The notes below the pieces were generated by a model. It was not told the DNA's origin. It did no database searches and was given only the letters and a program-made list of their open reading frames with translations. Source: Microvirga sp. TS319 (GTDB lineage: Bacteria > Pseudomonadota > Alphaproteobacteria > Rhizobiales > Beijerinckiaceae). Taken from it: a stretch of DNA of 64,000 nucleotides. The stretch covers positions 1,091,001 through 1,155,000 of the forward strand of contig NZ_JBGGGT010000002.1 in NCBI RefSeq assembly GCF_041276405.1. The letters are read 5' to 3'. The position numbers and the translations under genes are program-made. Below, in pieces: positions 51,776-58,660 of this stretch (its first letter is position 1; every line of letters starts with the position of its first letter).

Positions 51776-51943
51776 TCAGGCCCCCGTGAGATCATCGAAG
51801 GCTTCACGGAAGCGTTGCTCAGGAGTCTGCTCACGCACTCGATCGCTAGTCCGGTCGAGGCGGCGGCGCTCATGGCGCATGGATGCAAGGCTGAGCCAAA
51901 TGACGAGGCCGAGGATCGGCACAACTAGGAAAAGCGCTTCCAT
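51776..51943 (-). CDS. 55-residue single-span membrane protein
   Basis: MEALFLVVPILGLVIWLSLA forms an N-terminal membrane span with no preceding charge, then an Arg-rich cytoplasmic tail (RHERRRLDRTSDRVREQ). The start overlaps the stop of the 151-residue gene upstream (TGATG). The layout (membrane anchor plus basic helix) resembles Rz-like spanins or DUF-type phage membrane peptides, but no assignment is made. Confidence 0.6.
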   Translation of the reverse strand: MEALFLVVPILGLVIWLSLASMRHERRRLDRTSDRVREQTPEQRFREAFDDLTGA

Positions 51944-52398
51944 CAGATCCCCCATCGGTTGGAGCGGCGGTATGCATTGCGGGCGAGCTCATCACGCTCG
52001 GCCGGCGAAGAGCTTCGGCGCCGCTCAGGAGCGGGCCCACGCAACGGCGTGTGAGCTGGAAAGCCCTTCGTGTTCGCGATGTAAGACAGGACATCGACGT
52101 GACAGGAATGATCTGCAGGACAGCAGCGCTGGGGCGCTTCCTCTGTCAGAGCAGCCTTGATCTCTGCAAAGGACGGGCGCTCAGGCAGACACAACGGCAA
52201 ACGACGACGAACCTCTCGCGGCAGATGCGGAAGCAGTCCCCACATCCAGTAGACGTACAGCTCGACGGCCGCCCAGTGGCGGTTCTTGCTCGTTGCTGGC
52301 ACATAAGAGACGCGCGATCGTCCAGTCTTTAGCAGCGCCAACACGGCCGGGTGATCGGTATCGAATGGGTTGGGGAAGCGCTCGCAGGCTGCTGTCAT
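51943..52398 (-). CDS. hypothetical phage protein, 151 residues
   Basis: The start MTAACERFPNPFDTDHPAVL overlaps the stop of the small membrane gene upstream (ATGA), which decides it. The middle has WAAVELYVYWMWGLLPHLPREVRRRLPLCLPERPSF, and a Cys/His group QRCCPADHSCHVDVLSYI could bind a metal. No known family is recognised. The stop overlaps the next start. Confidence 0.6.
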   Translation of the reverse strand: MTAACERFPNPFDTDHPAVLALLKTGRSRVSYVPATSKNRHWAAVELYVYWMWGLLPHLPREVRRRLPLCLPERPSFAEIKAALTEEAPQRCCPADHSCHVDVLSYIANTKGFPAHTPLRGPAPERRRSSSPAERDELARNAYRRSNRWGI

Positions 52399-52508
52399 GG
52401 CAGCACCAAAAGCGCGGCGATCATCAGGAGACTTCCTGCAAGGGCGCACCAGGCGACCCACTGGGCGGCACTGCTGAATGCTCTCTGTGACTGGTTGAGA
52501 GGCATCAT
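52395..52508 (-). CDS. 37-residue single-span membrane peptide
   Basis: MMPLNQSQRAFSSAAQWVAW is followed by a hydrophobic end ALAGSLLMIAALLVLP. Both ends overlap neighbours (start within the stop of the zinc-finger gene, stop within the start of the 151-residue gene). This chain of overlaps is the main evidence that it is real. Confidence 0.55.
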   Translation of the reverse strand: MMPLNQSQRAFSSAAQWVAWCALAGSLLMIAALLVLP

Positions 52509-52750
52509 GCAGCCCCCGGATCATCAGGGGCGCTTAGATCGATGCGGTTCTCATCGTCGCCGCCACAGTGGCACGGCATGTCTGCCGCCCCGCACACCGC
52601 AGGGTAAAAGATGACGCCGCGGCCCTTGCAGTCTGGGCACAGATGAGCCTCGTCCTGATCCAAAAGCATGGCATCGCTTACTGCGACCTGTTCAGCTGTG
52701 ATGAGGCGAATAGGACGAAGGCGAGGCGGAAAGAGAACAACATCTCCCAT
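52505..52750 (-). CDS. small zinc-finger-like protein, 81 residues
   Basis: HLCPDCKGRGVIFYPAVCG followed by MPCHCGGDDENR gives CxxC and C/H pairs in the manner of a DnaJ-type or phage zinc finger. The N-terminal half (GDVVLFPPRLRPIRLITAEQVAVSDAML) is unlike known domains. The ATG is three bases after the stop of the upstream peptide. It probably binds DNA or RNA. Confidence 0.65.
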   Translation of the reverse strand: MGDVVLFPPRLRPIRLITAEQVAVSDAMLLDQDEAHLCPDCKGRGVIFYPAVCGAADMPCHCGGDDENRIDLSAPDDPGAA

Positions 52751-52753
52751 GGC

Positions 52754-52858
52754 TCAGCCCCCCAGCGCTACGCAGGACAGGCCGACAACACCGATCAGGA
52801 ACACGATAGCGAAGCCATCGCGGACGACTTCAAGAGTGAAGAGTGGAAGGGACTGCAT
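52754..52858 (-). CDS. 34-residue membrane peptide, first gene of the leftward cassette
   Basis: MQSLPLFTLEVVRDGFAIVF continues with LIGVVGLSCVALGG, one hydrophobic segment. It is the first frame after the operator-bearing leftward promoter at 52891-52919 and abuts the zinc-finger gene. Confidence 0.5.
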   Translation of the reverse strand: MQSLPLFTLEVVRDGFAIVFLIGVVGLSCVALGG

Positions 52859-52890
52859 AGCGGCTCATCCGTGTGGAGTGGATGAGAAGC

Positions 52891-52919
52891 AAGCTAAAGG
52901 GCATTTGCCCATTGGTCAA
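52891..52919 (-). promoter_or_regulatory. leftward early promoter with operator in the spacer
   Basis: On the minus strand, TTGACC (52914-52919) and TAGCTT (52891-52896) are separated by exactly 17 bases, and this spacer is AATGGGCAAATGCCCTT, an almost perfect operator palindrome. Repressor binding would block polymerase directly. Confidence 0.6.
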
Positions 52920-52978
52920 GAGCAAAAATGGGCAGTTGCCCGCCACATATGCCCATTGGGCAGAGTGGGCAATTGTCC
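52899..52978. promoter_or_regulatory. left operator cluster of the phage repressor
   Basis: Three palindromes of the form GGGCANNTGCCC: 52899-52910 (GGGCATTTGCCC), 52930-52941 (GGGCAGTTGCCC) and 52967-52978 (GGGCAATTGTCC), with centres 31 and 37 bases apart. An additional GCCCATTGGGC (52951-52961) shows shared half-sites. Confidence 0.72.
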
Positions 52979-53084
52979 ACATTGATTCACAGGGCGATCA
53001 AATAATCAGGCTCTTCGCCATGAATGTTCTTGTTATGTTCGCGACGCTGCGCCAGCCTTAATGAGTAGCTAACATGAGGTCCAA

Positions 53085-53354
53085 ATGACTCTAGAAACGG
53101 TGTTCGTATTTCAACCCTTCGTCGCGGCAAAGAAGGGGAGCCGCGTGCTGATCGGTCAGCCAATGGCGGTTAGAAATGAGGAAGTTGCCAAGCGAGCATT
53201 GAGCCGGGCTCTCACTAATCCAAGCTCCGGTGTTGTAGGAGGTGTCATCCTTTCGACCATCGCTGACACAGCGACAGGAGAGTGCGAAGGGACAAGCATT
53301 CTTGCAAAAGAGGGGAATGTCCCTGAGCACTTCCTAGAACGGCTGGAACACTAG
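53085..53354 (+). CDS. hypothetical phage protein, 89 residues
   Basis: MTLETVFVFQPFVAAKKGSR and the rest have a beta-rich pattern; no catalytic motif. AACATGAGG lies upstream with a moderate ribosome site (TGAGGT, 7 bases). It runs rightward from the left operator cluster toward the repressor gene and overlaps its end by 4 bases. Its function is unknown. Confidence 0.6.
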   Translation: MTLETVFVFQPFVAAKKGSRVLIGQPMAVRNEEVAKRALSRALTNPSSGVVGGVILSTIADTATGECEGTSILAKEGNVPEHFLERLEH

Positions 53355-54064
53355 GCTTTCAAAGAGCCGATAATAAGGTGGACGCTTATGATGAGGTCTC
53401 GGTCGATCTCAATCTCTTTGTCGGGGTTAAACTGGCGAAGTACGAGCATTGTAGGCGTCCACGCTACGAACTCTTTGATGTATCCCTCAGGGGGCTCGCC
53501 TTCCTCCTCAGGATGGATCTGCACAACAACATCGTCTCCGCGTCGGGGAGGGCGGCTGGGGTGTACCCAGACCTGTTCACCGGCTTTGTAGCGCGGGTAC
53601 ATGCTATCCCCGGAAACATAGGTAGCATAGGCGTTTGGAACGCCAACAAGAGCTGGCGGGCGCGGCACTGTTCCGAGCGTCTCCCCATTGAAGATAAACT
53701 TGCCGTTGTCGCCGCCAACCGCGAGGCCTTTTACCGGGATTACGTCCGTACTGAGGGCTGGGGGTGCAACAATCTGGGACGCGTTCGGAGCGATCGACGG
53801 GCGTGAGATCGTTCGCGTCGGCGCCGGTTCTTTCTCGGCCCCCGCAGGTGACGGGTCGTCGGATGTCAGCCAGTCAGGATCCCCCGTGAGCACCTGGGAT
53901 ATCTTGCGGAGATTTTCCATCTTTCCGCGCCCCTTTTTCAGGAAGTCGCGGACATAGGTTGCCCCTAAGCGCGCTTCGATCGAAACCCGCTTCATGTCCT
54001 TGTTCTGGCGTCTTAGCTCGCCTTCGAGCTTCTTTCGCCATTGATCTTTCTGCGCGTCATCCAT
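53351..54064 (-). CDS. S24-family phage repressor (CI/LexA-like)
   Basis: 237 residues from the ATG at 54064. The N-terminal 70 residues form a helix-turn-helix (RVSIEARLGATYVRDFLKKGRGKMENLRKISQVL). The C-terminal S24 peptidase domain has the nucleophile Ser near 154 (YVSGDSMYPRYKAGEQV) and Lys near 195 (EGYIKEFV). An Ala-Gly-type cleavage site may be in STDVIPVKGLAVGGD, so self-cleavage during SOS is possible. No ribosome site precedes the ATG, and a repressor palindrome ends 2-3 bases upstream. This suggests a leaderless mRNA and self-control. Upstream in-frame starts (54115, 54130) are possible. Confidence 0.88.
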   Translation of the reverse strand: MDDAQKDQWRKKLEGELRRQNKDMKRVSIEARLGATYVRDFLKKGRGKMENLRKISQVLTGDPDWLTSDDPSPAGAEKEPAPTRTISRPSIAPNASQIVAPPALSTDVIPVKGLAVGGDNGKFIFNGETLGTVPRPPALVGVPNAYATYVSGDSMYPRYKAGEQVWVHPSRPPRRGDDVVVQIHPEEEGEPPEGYIKEFVAWTPTMLVLRQFNPDKEIEIDRDLIISVHLIIGSLKA

Positions 54065-54067
54065 AGT

Positions 54068-54136
54068 GGGAGATTGCCCACTTTCTTGCCCATCGTCGAT
54101 AAGGCCTTTGCCCATTGACGTGAAGGGCATTTGCCC
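54068..54136. promoter_or_regulatory. right operator cluster of the phage repressor
   Basis: GGGAGATTGCCC (54068-54079), a weaker GGCCTTTGCCC (54103-54113) and perfect GGGCATTTGCCC (54125-54136). A lone half-site GGGC lies at 54148-54151. These cover the divergent starts of the repressor and the Cro-position gene. Confidence 0.72.
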
Positions 54137-54144
54137 ATTATGTT
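54115..54144 (+). promoter_or_regulatory. rightward early promoter with operator in the spacer
   Basis: TTGACG (54115-54120) and TATGTT (54139-54144) are separated by 18 bases that contain the perfect operator GGGCATTTGCCC. Transcription would start about 54151, right at the next ATG (54152). Confidence 0.62.
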
Positions 54145-54151
54145 GATGGGC

Positions 54152-54364
54152 ATGAGCGAGACACTGAAGCTTCTTCACGACATCGAGGCCTTTCTGCGGG
54201 CCAACCCCATGGCTGAGAGCACCTTTGGCCGCAAAGCTGTCAATGACGGGAAACTGGTCATGCGCCTCCGCGCTGGAAGTACCGTCACGCTTGAGAAGGC
54301 TGCCCGGATACGAGCCTTCATTGTAGCACGCCGTCGTGCTTTTCAAAAGGAGAAGGCTGCCTAA
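54152..54364 (+). CDS. Cro-position DNA-binding protein, probably leaderless
   Basis: 70 residues: MSETLKLLHDIEAFLRANPM, then AESTFGRKAVNDGKLVMRLRAGSTVTLEKAARI, which reads as a helix-turn-helix of the type found in small phage regulators (FGRKAVNDGKLVMRL as recognition region). It occupies the place of cro in lambdoid phages. The -10 box is only 7 bases before the ATG and no ribosome site is present, so the transcript probably begins at or next to the start codon. Confidence 0.72.
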   Translation: MSETLKLLHDIEAFLRANPMAESTFGRKAVNDGKLVMRLRAGSTVTLEKAARIRAFIVARRRAFQKEKAA

Positions 54365-54457
54365 TGCGTAGTCTCCGCACATCTGCATCTTCCTGCTACC
54401 GAGTGCATAAAAGCATAGCCTAGCCTGACGAAAGATAACTATTCGGGATTATTCTAG

Positions 54458-54553
54458 ATGATGACGAGAAAACTACGCTACAGGCTTACGGCATCGGGTG
54501 ATTTCTACTTCCTCACCCAGGACGGATACGTCCTTGTTCGGCGGGCGAAGTGA
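54458..54553 (+). CDS. 31-residue phage peptide
   Basis: MMTRKLRYRLTASGDFYFLT continues to DGYVLVRRAK. The alternating basic/aromatic strand pattern is plausible for a small beta protein. Its TGA overlaps the ATG of the next gene, the coupling used throughout this operon. Confidence 0.4.
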   Translation: MMTRKLRYRLTASGDFYFLTQDGYVLVRRAK

Positions 54554-54741
54554 TGCCGCTTCTAGCATATTGTCCCTCCCGCGTCAGCAAAACGCCCCCC
54601 GCTGACGCCACCTGCGCGGGCGACCATGCGCAACCGTCTTCGGTCGCCCGCGCCTTTCCTTTCGTCCCCGCTTCCATGGCTACGGTTATTGCCGGTCCTG
54701 GGGCTCCCGTCATCTCAATTCAAAATAGGAACGCGCAGTGA
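54553..54741 (+). CDS. 62-residue phage peptide
   Basis: Starts within the stop of the peptide upstream and ends within the GTG start of the CII-like gene. Composition is Pro/Ala-rich with two Cys (MPLLAYCPSRVSKTPPADAT). No domain is seen. The strength of the case is the double overlap only. Confidence 0.4.
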   Translation: MPLLAYCPSRVSKTPPADATCAGDHAQPSSVARAFPFVPASMATVIAGPGAPVISIQNRNAQ

Positions 54742-55238
54742 ACATCGAACGCGGGCGCATGCTGCCCTATTCCGGTCTTAAGGCCACTTGGCGGTCGCTT
54801 CTTGCAACCCTTGGGGGCGGAGCTGCTGTTGAGCGGGCTGAGATCACCCGCGGTGGCGACTCCCTCCTGTCCCGGTACGGCCTGCCGCATGAGACCGTCT
54901 TCGCGCCGGTCGACGTGATGCTCGATATCGAGAAGGCGGTCGTTGAGATGGGCGGCCGGCCTGAGTTCCTCCACGCCTATGCCGACGCCCTCGGGTTCGC
55001 GGTTGCCCCGAAGGCCGCGCTCGAGAACCCGTTGCCGGTCTTGGACCAAGCTGCCGTGGAAGCCATCGGCGCTCTCGGTCAGGTTGCATCTGCATTCCAC
55101 GAGGCTGCCAAGGACGGTGTGATCACTCCGAAAGAGGCGGAAGGCCTCGTCACCATCGGCCAGCGCGCCGAAGCTGAGATCCACGAATTTACTGAAGCGG
55201 CCCGTGCTCGTGCTGCAAAGGGGAGGGCACGCGCATGA
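54738..55238 (+). CDS. phage CII-like regulatory protein
   Basis: 166 residues from a GTG at 54738. The N-terminal ATWRSLLATLGGGAAVERAEITRGGDSLLSRYG, with HETVFAPVDVMLDIEKAV, resembles the helix-turn-helix of phage CII-type or YdaS-like proteins. The C-terminal helix bundle ends in ARARAAKGRARA. In lambda-like phages this position codes for the activator that sets the lysis-lysogeny choice. The assignment is by pattern and place, not by a firm family match. Confidence 0.6.
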   Translation: MNIERGRMLPYSGLKATWRSLLATLGGGAAVERAEITRGGDSLLSRYGLPHETVFAPVDVMLDIEKAVVEMGGRPEFLHAYADALGFAVAPKAALENPLPVLDQAAVEAIGALGQVASAFHEAAKDGVITPKEAEGLVTIGQRAEAEIHEFTEAARARAAKGRARA

Positions 55239-55591
55239 GGGGTATCGAACGTACCCAGCTCAAATCCTTCGTTGACCGTGTCGAGCGCATCGAAGGCGAG
55301 ATCGCAGAGCTCAATGCCGACAAGCGCGACATCTACGCGGAAGCCAAGGCCGTGGGCTACGACGTGAAGGTGCTCAAGCAAGTCGTCGGCCTGCGCCGCA
55401 AGGATCTCCCAGCCATTCAGGAACAGAATGCGATCCTTGCACTGTACCTGCAGGAACTCGGCATGTTTGACCTCGCCAAGGGCGTCGAGAACACGACCCC
55501 TGAGAGCGCTCCTCCTGCACGTGCACGTGCACGCGTACGCGAGGAAAAGGCGCCGACCGAGCTGCAGCGCCGTTACGGAATGGGAGCTTGA
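55235..55591 (+). CDS. GapR/DUF2312 family nucleoid protein
   Basis: 118 residues starting in the stop of the upstream gene. TQLKSFVDRVERIEGEIAELNADKRDIYAEAKAVGYDVKVLKQVVGLRR is the DUF2312/GapR domain almost in full. GapR proteins encircle overtwisted AT-rich DNA and stimulate type II topoisomerases during replication in alphaproteobacteria. A phage copy may assist its own replication or compete with the host protein. The C-terminus has a (RA)n basic stretch. Confidence 0.9.
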   Translation: MRGIERTQLKSFVDRVERIEGEIAELNADKRDIYAEAKAVGYDVKVLKQVVGLRRKDLPAIQEQNAILALYLQELGMFDLAKGVENTTPESAPPARARARVREEKAPTELQRRYGMGA

Positions 55592-56415
55592 TGATGGCAG
55601 TTCCGTTCCCGAACCCAACAACGCTTGAGCAGATGCAAGCCAACCGCCGCGCGTTGAATGCGACGTTCTTCTCGGTGCGGCCGCGCATGAAGAACCGTCT
55701 CCCCGATGCGCCTGCTCTTGGTGAGCCGGAACCCGACCAGGAGGACTTCGAGGAGCTGCGGCGTCCTGTGATCAGTGAGCAAGAAGCCAAGATCCTTGAT
55801 GCCGTGGCTACCCGGGCCGAGATCCCGCTTGAGGAGATGCTGGCCAACCTGTCGAAAGTCGCGGCGCTCGCGCGCCAAGTCGCAGTCGTCGTGCTGGTCC
55901 GTTCGCTCACTTCGGAGCCGACTCGCGCCGCCACGATTTGCGGGCTGACCTTCGGTGCTGCGGGTCGCGCGCTCCAGGAGTTCGACCCGGTCGTCAGCGC
56001 TGGAGCTATGCCGATCGTCAACGACCCGCTTGCCTGCATCGCTCCGCTTTGGAGCCACGCGGCCTTGAACTTGCAGGATCGTCGCACGGCGACCCTGGTT
56101 GAGTGCCTCAGTGCGGCTTCCCGGGCGTCCATGGTGCCGGTCCACGACATGAAGACGGAGCGGCGCACTCAGTCGCTTGTAAGGGCCCGCCAGATCGCGA
56201 TGTGGCTCGCTACCGAGTTCACATTGATGTCGCTGCCTTCGATCGGCAGAAGCCTCGGCGGCCGCGATCACACCACGATCCTTCACGGGTCGCGTGTGGT
56301 CGCCAAAGTAGCGGCGACGATCACCCCCGGAGAGGATTGGGGCCTGCAGCAATGGGCAGATGCACTTTGGGCTGCCGATTGGGGCGCCTGCAAAGGAAAG
56401 GGGGCTCGGGCATGA
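55591..56415 (+). CDS. DnaA domain-IV-only protein
   Basis: 274 residues; ATG 55591 overlaps the upstream stop (TTGATG). The C-terminal third carries the DnaA DNA-binding domain: [35 protein letters not shown] at about 195-233, with the DnaA signature [12 protein letters not shown]. The AAA+ ATPase (Walker A/B) is absent and replaced by a helical region that has no known match. It likely binds DnaA boxes or the phage origin without ATP control. Confidence 0.85.
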   Translation: MMAVPFPNPTTLEQMQANRRALNATFFSVRPRMKNRLPDAPALGEPEPDQEDFEELRRPVISEQEAKILDAVATRAEIPLEEMLANLSKVAALARQVAVVVLVRSLTSEPTRAATICGLTFGAAGRALQEFDPVVSAGAMPIVNDPLACIAPLWSHAALNLQDRRTATLVECLSAASRASMVPVHDMKTERRTQSLVRARQIAMWLATEFTLMSLPSIGRSLGGRDHTTILHGSRVVAKVAATITPGEDWGLQQWADALWAADWGACKGKGARA

Positions 56416-56663
56416 TCACGGGCCTCACACGCAAGCAGAACGAGCTCTTCCGGTTTATCGCCGCATACATCGACAGCAATGGCATTGCGCCGTCTCTGGA
56501 CGAGATGACGGAGGCTCTGGACCTTAGCTCGAAGAGCTGCACGCACCGGCTCTTGGTGTGCCTTGAGGAACGCGGCTGGATCCGGCGTGAGAAGGGCTTG
56601 GCTCGTGCTCTGATCATTGAGGATGCGGCGAAGGCGCAGCTGCGCCAGGCAGGTGCCGCATGA
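56412..56663 (+). CDS. stand-alone LexA-type winged helix
   Basis: 83 residues from the ATG at 56412 (overlapping the DnaA-like stop). [63 protein letters not shown] matches the DNA-binding domain of LexA (LTxRQ...FI...GxAPS...). The protease and dimerisation half is missing, so it could not be cleaved in the SOS response. It may bind SOS boxes or phage sites constitutively. Confidence 0.82.
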   Translation: MITGLTRKQNELFRFIAAYIDSNGIAPSLDEMTEALDLSSKSCTHRLLVCLEERGWIRREKGLARALIIEDAAKAQLRQAGAA

Positions 56664-57007
56664 AGGTGCGTATCTCCGAGGCGGCTATCCAAAAGGCCAC
56701 CATCGATCATTGGCGCGCCTTCGGTCTGCCGGACACCTTGGTTGCCGCCATCCCGAACCAAAGGGCCTTCGGTCAGCCGGGCCTTACACGAGGCGTCTTC
56801 GACCTCTTGGTGATCGGCGGGACGGTTACGATTGGCCTAATCGAGCTCAAGGCTGATGACGGCCGCCTGAGCGATCCCCAGAAGGAGTTCCGGCGGCTCA
56901 TGATCGTCAACGGCGCGCCCTACGCCATCACTCGTGGCCGTGACGAGCCAATCCGTTTATTGGAGGCCTGGGGGATTGTCCGGAAGCAGGCGAGGGCGGC
57001 CGAATGA
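56660..57007 (+). CDS. VRR-NUC domain nuclease
   Basis: 115 residues. [29 protein letters not shown], then [37 protein letters not shown] with catalytic D-x-n-E-x-K (FD...IELK) and the late Gln are the VRR-NUC signature. Such phage enzymes are small nucleases, likely for Holliday junctions or flaps. The overlaps at both ends (ATGA) place it in the early operon. Confidence 0.88.
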   Translation: MKVRISEAAIQKATIDHWRAFGLPDTLVAAIPNQRAFGQPGLTRGVFDLLVIGGTVTIGLIELKADDGRLSDPQKEFRRLMIVNGAPYAITRGRDEPIRLLEAWGIVRKQARAAE

Positions 57008-57951
57008 GCTTCCAGGCTATGGCATGGGCTGCGGCCCAGAAAACCGGCTCTCCAGCCCGTAAGGCGCTCCTCTTGGCCATCGCCAACTATGCGGATGAGG
57101 AGGGCATCTGCTGGCCTTCGCGCGAGACGCTCGCCGACGACTCCGAGCAGTCCGTCGACAGCGTCGACCGGCACATCAAGGAGCTTGAGGCCTCTGGCTT
57201 CATCAAGCGCAGCCCGCGCGGTGGCCGCCGTGCGGACGGTGGCGAGCAGAGCAAGCTCATCACGATCCTATTCAGCCGTGAACGGCTCAAGAACGACTTA
57301 GCGTCCAATCGTGCGAGGGCACACAACAGCTTGCGACCTCAGCCGCAAATTGCGGCCGAGGGGTCAGCCGCAGATTGCGGCCACCTCAGCCGCACCGTGC
57401 GGGGGACCTCAGCCGCAAATTGCGGCCCTAACCTATCAGAAGAACCTATCACTGAACCTACCCCCCTAGCCCCCGAGGGGGAATTGGGTGCGGGCTCTTC
57501 GATTGATTTGGATGAAGTCCCCTCTAGGACGGCCAGCGCTCGTTTCGATCGCTTCCGGGAGGCATGGCCAGCGGATCCGACGATCAACTGGGAGCGTGTC
57601 GAGAGCGGGTTCTACCGCATGCCGGCGGACGATCAGGACAACGCCTCCAAGGTGGCTCGGCGCTATGTCGAGTTTTGCCGCCGGGAAGGCCGCAAGCTGA
57701 AGGCTCCGCAGAACTGGCTTCGCGAAAAGGGCTGGGCTGGGTTCGTCGAGGAAGAGCGCAAGGCAGCCGCAGCCGTCGAGCGCGGCCGAACGATGGTGTG
57801 GGTCCAGGAAGGCACTCGGGCCTGGGACGCCTGGAAGGGGCATTTCGAGGAACAGGGCAAGCTGATGAAGACGCCCATGCAGACGAAGGCTGAGAAGGGG
57901 CTGGGATGGTTCTTCCCCTCTCTGTTCCCGCCGAACGAAGGTGCAGCATGA
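57004..57951 (+). CDS. phage replication protein with internal origin
   Basis: 315 residues. The N-terminal helix-turn-helix (LAIANYADEEGICWPSRETLADDSEQSVDSVDRHIKELEASGFIKR) is like phage replication initiators (lambda O class). The middle is a Pro/Ser/Gly-rich linker encoded by repeated DNA (iterons). The C-terminal domain has RFREAWPADPTINWERVESGFYRM and RKLKAPQNWLREKGWAGF, as in helicase-loader-associating proteins. It should bind iterons and load the host helicase. Confidence 0.82.
   Translation: MSFQAMAWAAAQKTGSPARKALLLAIANYADEEGICWPSRETLADDSEQSVDSVDRHIKELEASGFIKRSPRGGRRADGGEQSKLITILFSRERLKNDLASNRARAHNSLRPQPQIAAEGSAADCGHLSRTVRGTSAANCGPNLSEEPITEPTPLAPEGELGAGSSIDLDEVPSRTASARFDRFREAWPADPTINWERVESGFYRMPADDQDNASKVARRYVEFCRREGRKLKAPQNWLREKGWAGFVEEERKAAAAVERGRTMVWVQEGTRAWDAWKGHFEEQGKLMKTPMQTKAEKGLGWFFPSLFPPNEGAA
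57339..57427 (+). repeat. four iterons, probable phage replication origin
   Basis: Four 19-base units TCAGCCGCANNNTGCGGCC begin at 57339, 57364, 57386 and 57409 (spacing 25, 22 and 23 bases). Units 1 and 4 are identical, unit 2 has one change, unit 3 is degraded in its right half. Each unit is an imperfect palindrome with CCGCA/TGCGG. AT-richer DNA with GAACCTATCA and GAACCTACC repeats follows (57434-57465). Confidence 0.75.
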
Positions 57952-58151
57952 GGCTCGGCGACAACGAGTATGAGGCGCTTCTTCGGATCTGCGCTATCGC
58001 CATTCCAGCCACCGATGACCCGAACCTCAAGGCGTCACTCGTGTCTGCCTCGCAGAAGCTGGAAGCGTCCAGGGCAGCCAAGCGGTCCATGACGAGAGCC
58101 ACTAGAAAGAACGCAGCTTCACGCCACAACCAACGGAAGGCAGCAGCATAA
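57948..58151 (+). CDS. hypothetical phage protein, 67 residues
   Basis: ATG at 57948 overlaps the stop of the replication gene. MRLGDNEYEALLRICAIAIP and an Arg/Lys-rich tail (ATRKNAASRHNQRKAAA) give a short helical, DNA-binding-like protein. The stop shares an A with the ATG of the DUF1643 gene. No family is recognised. Confidence 0.6.
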   Translation: MRLGDNEYEALLRICAIAIPATDDPNLKASLVSASQKLEASRAAKRSMTRATRKNAASRHNQRKAAA

Positions 58152-58660
58152 TGAGCGATCTGTTCAATGCTAGTTCCGCCATCATCTCCGAGTGCGGCCT
58201 ATACCGCTACCGGCTGGAGCGCGGCGATCGGCACGGCACCAAGTCCGTCGCTTTCATCATGATCAACCCATCCACCGCCGATGCTGCGCAGGATGACGCC
58301 ACAATCCGCAAGTGTCGTGGCTTCGCGCAACAGCACGGTTTTGGGCATCTGATCGTCGGCAACCTATTCGCCTATCGGGCGACCGATGTGAAGGAGTTGC
58401 GCAATGCCTTCGACGCGGTCGGCCCCGATAATGATGACCACCTTTGGCAAATCCTTAGAGATGCCGACACCGTGATTGTCGCCTGGGGTCCGGCGTCCAA
58501 GGTCCCGCAGAGCCTCCGCTCTCGATGGGATCGTGTCCCGGCCATGGCGCAGCTTGTAGGCAAGCCCCTGCATTGTCTTGGCGTGGCAAAGAACGGCCAC
58601 CCACGCCACCCGCTGATGACGCCGTATTCCATGCCCCTCACGCCCTGGAAGGCCCCATGA
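58151..58660 (+). CDS. DUF1643 family protein
   Basis: 169 residues. RHGTKSVAFIMINPSTADAAQDDATIRKCRGFAQQHGFGHLIVGNLFAYRATDVKELR is the DUF1643 core with conserved MxNPS-T-A and NLFAxRAT. WGPASKVPQSLRSRW and NGHPRHPL follow. DUF1643 proteins occur in phages and bacteria; they are suspected to be nucleic-acid-related enzymes, but no reaction is known. Overlaps at both ends. Confidence 0.9.
   Translation: MSDLFNASSAIISECGLYRYRLERGDRHGTKSVAFIMINPSTADAAQDDATIRKCRGFAQQHGFGHLIVGNLFAYRATDVKELRNAFDAVGPDNDDHLWQILRDADTVIVAWGPASKVPQSLRSRWDRVPAMAQLVGKPLHCLGVAKNGHPRHPLMTPYSMPLTPWKAP

Noticed and set aside
52873..53061. 62-codon plus-strand frame between the left operators and 53085
   Set aside because: It is encoded by the operator cluster itself, has no ribosome site, and its residues reflect the palindromes.
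54068..54136. Possible LexA/SOS box cluster
   Set aside because: The alphaproteobacterial LexA motif GTTC-N7-GTTC is absent; the palindromes GGGCANNTGCCC are specific to this element.
57339..57427. Possible CRISPR array
   Set aside because: Units are palindromic, only 22-25 bases apart, with spacers of 3-6 bases. This is an iteron pattern inside a replication gene.
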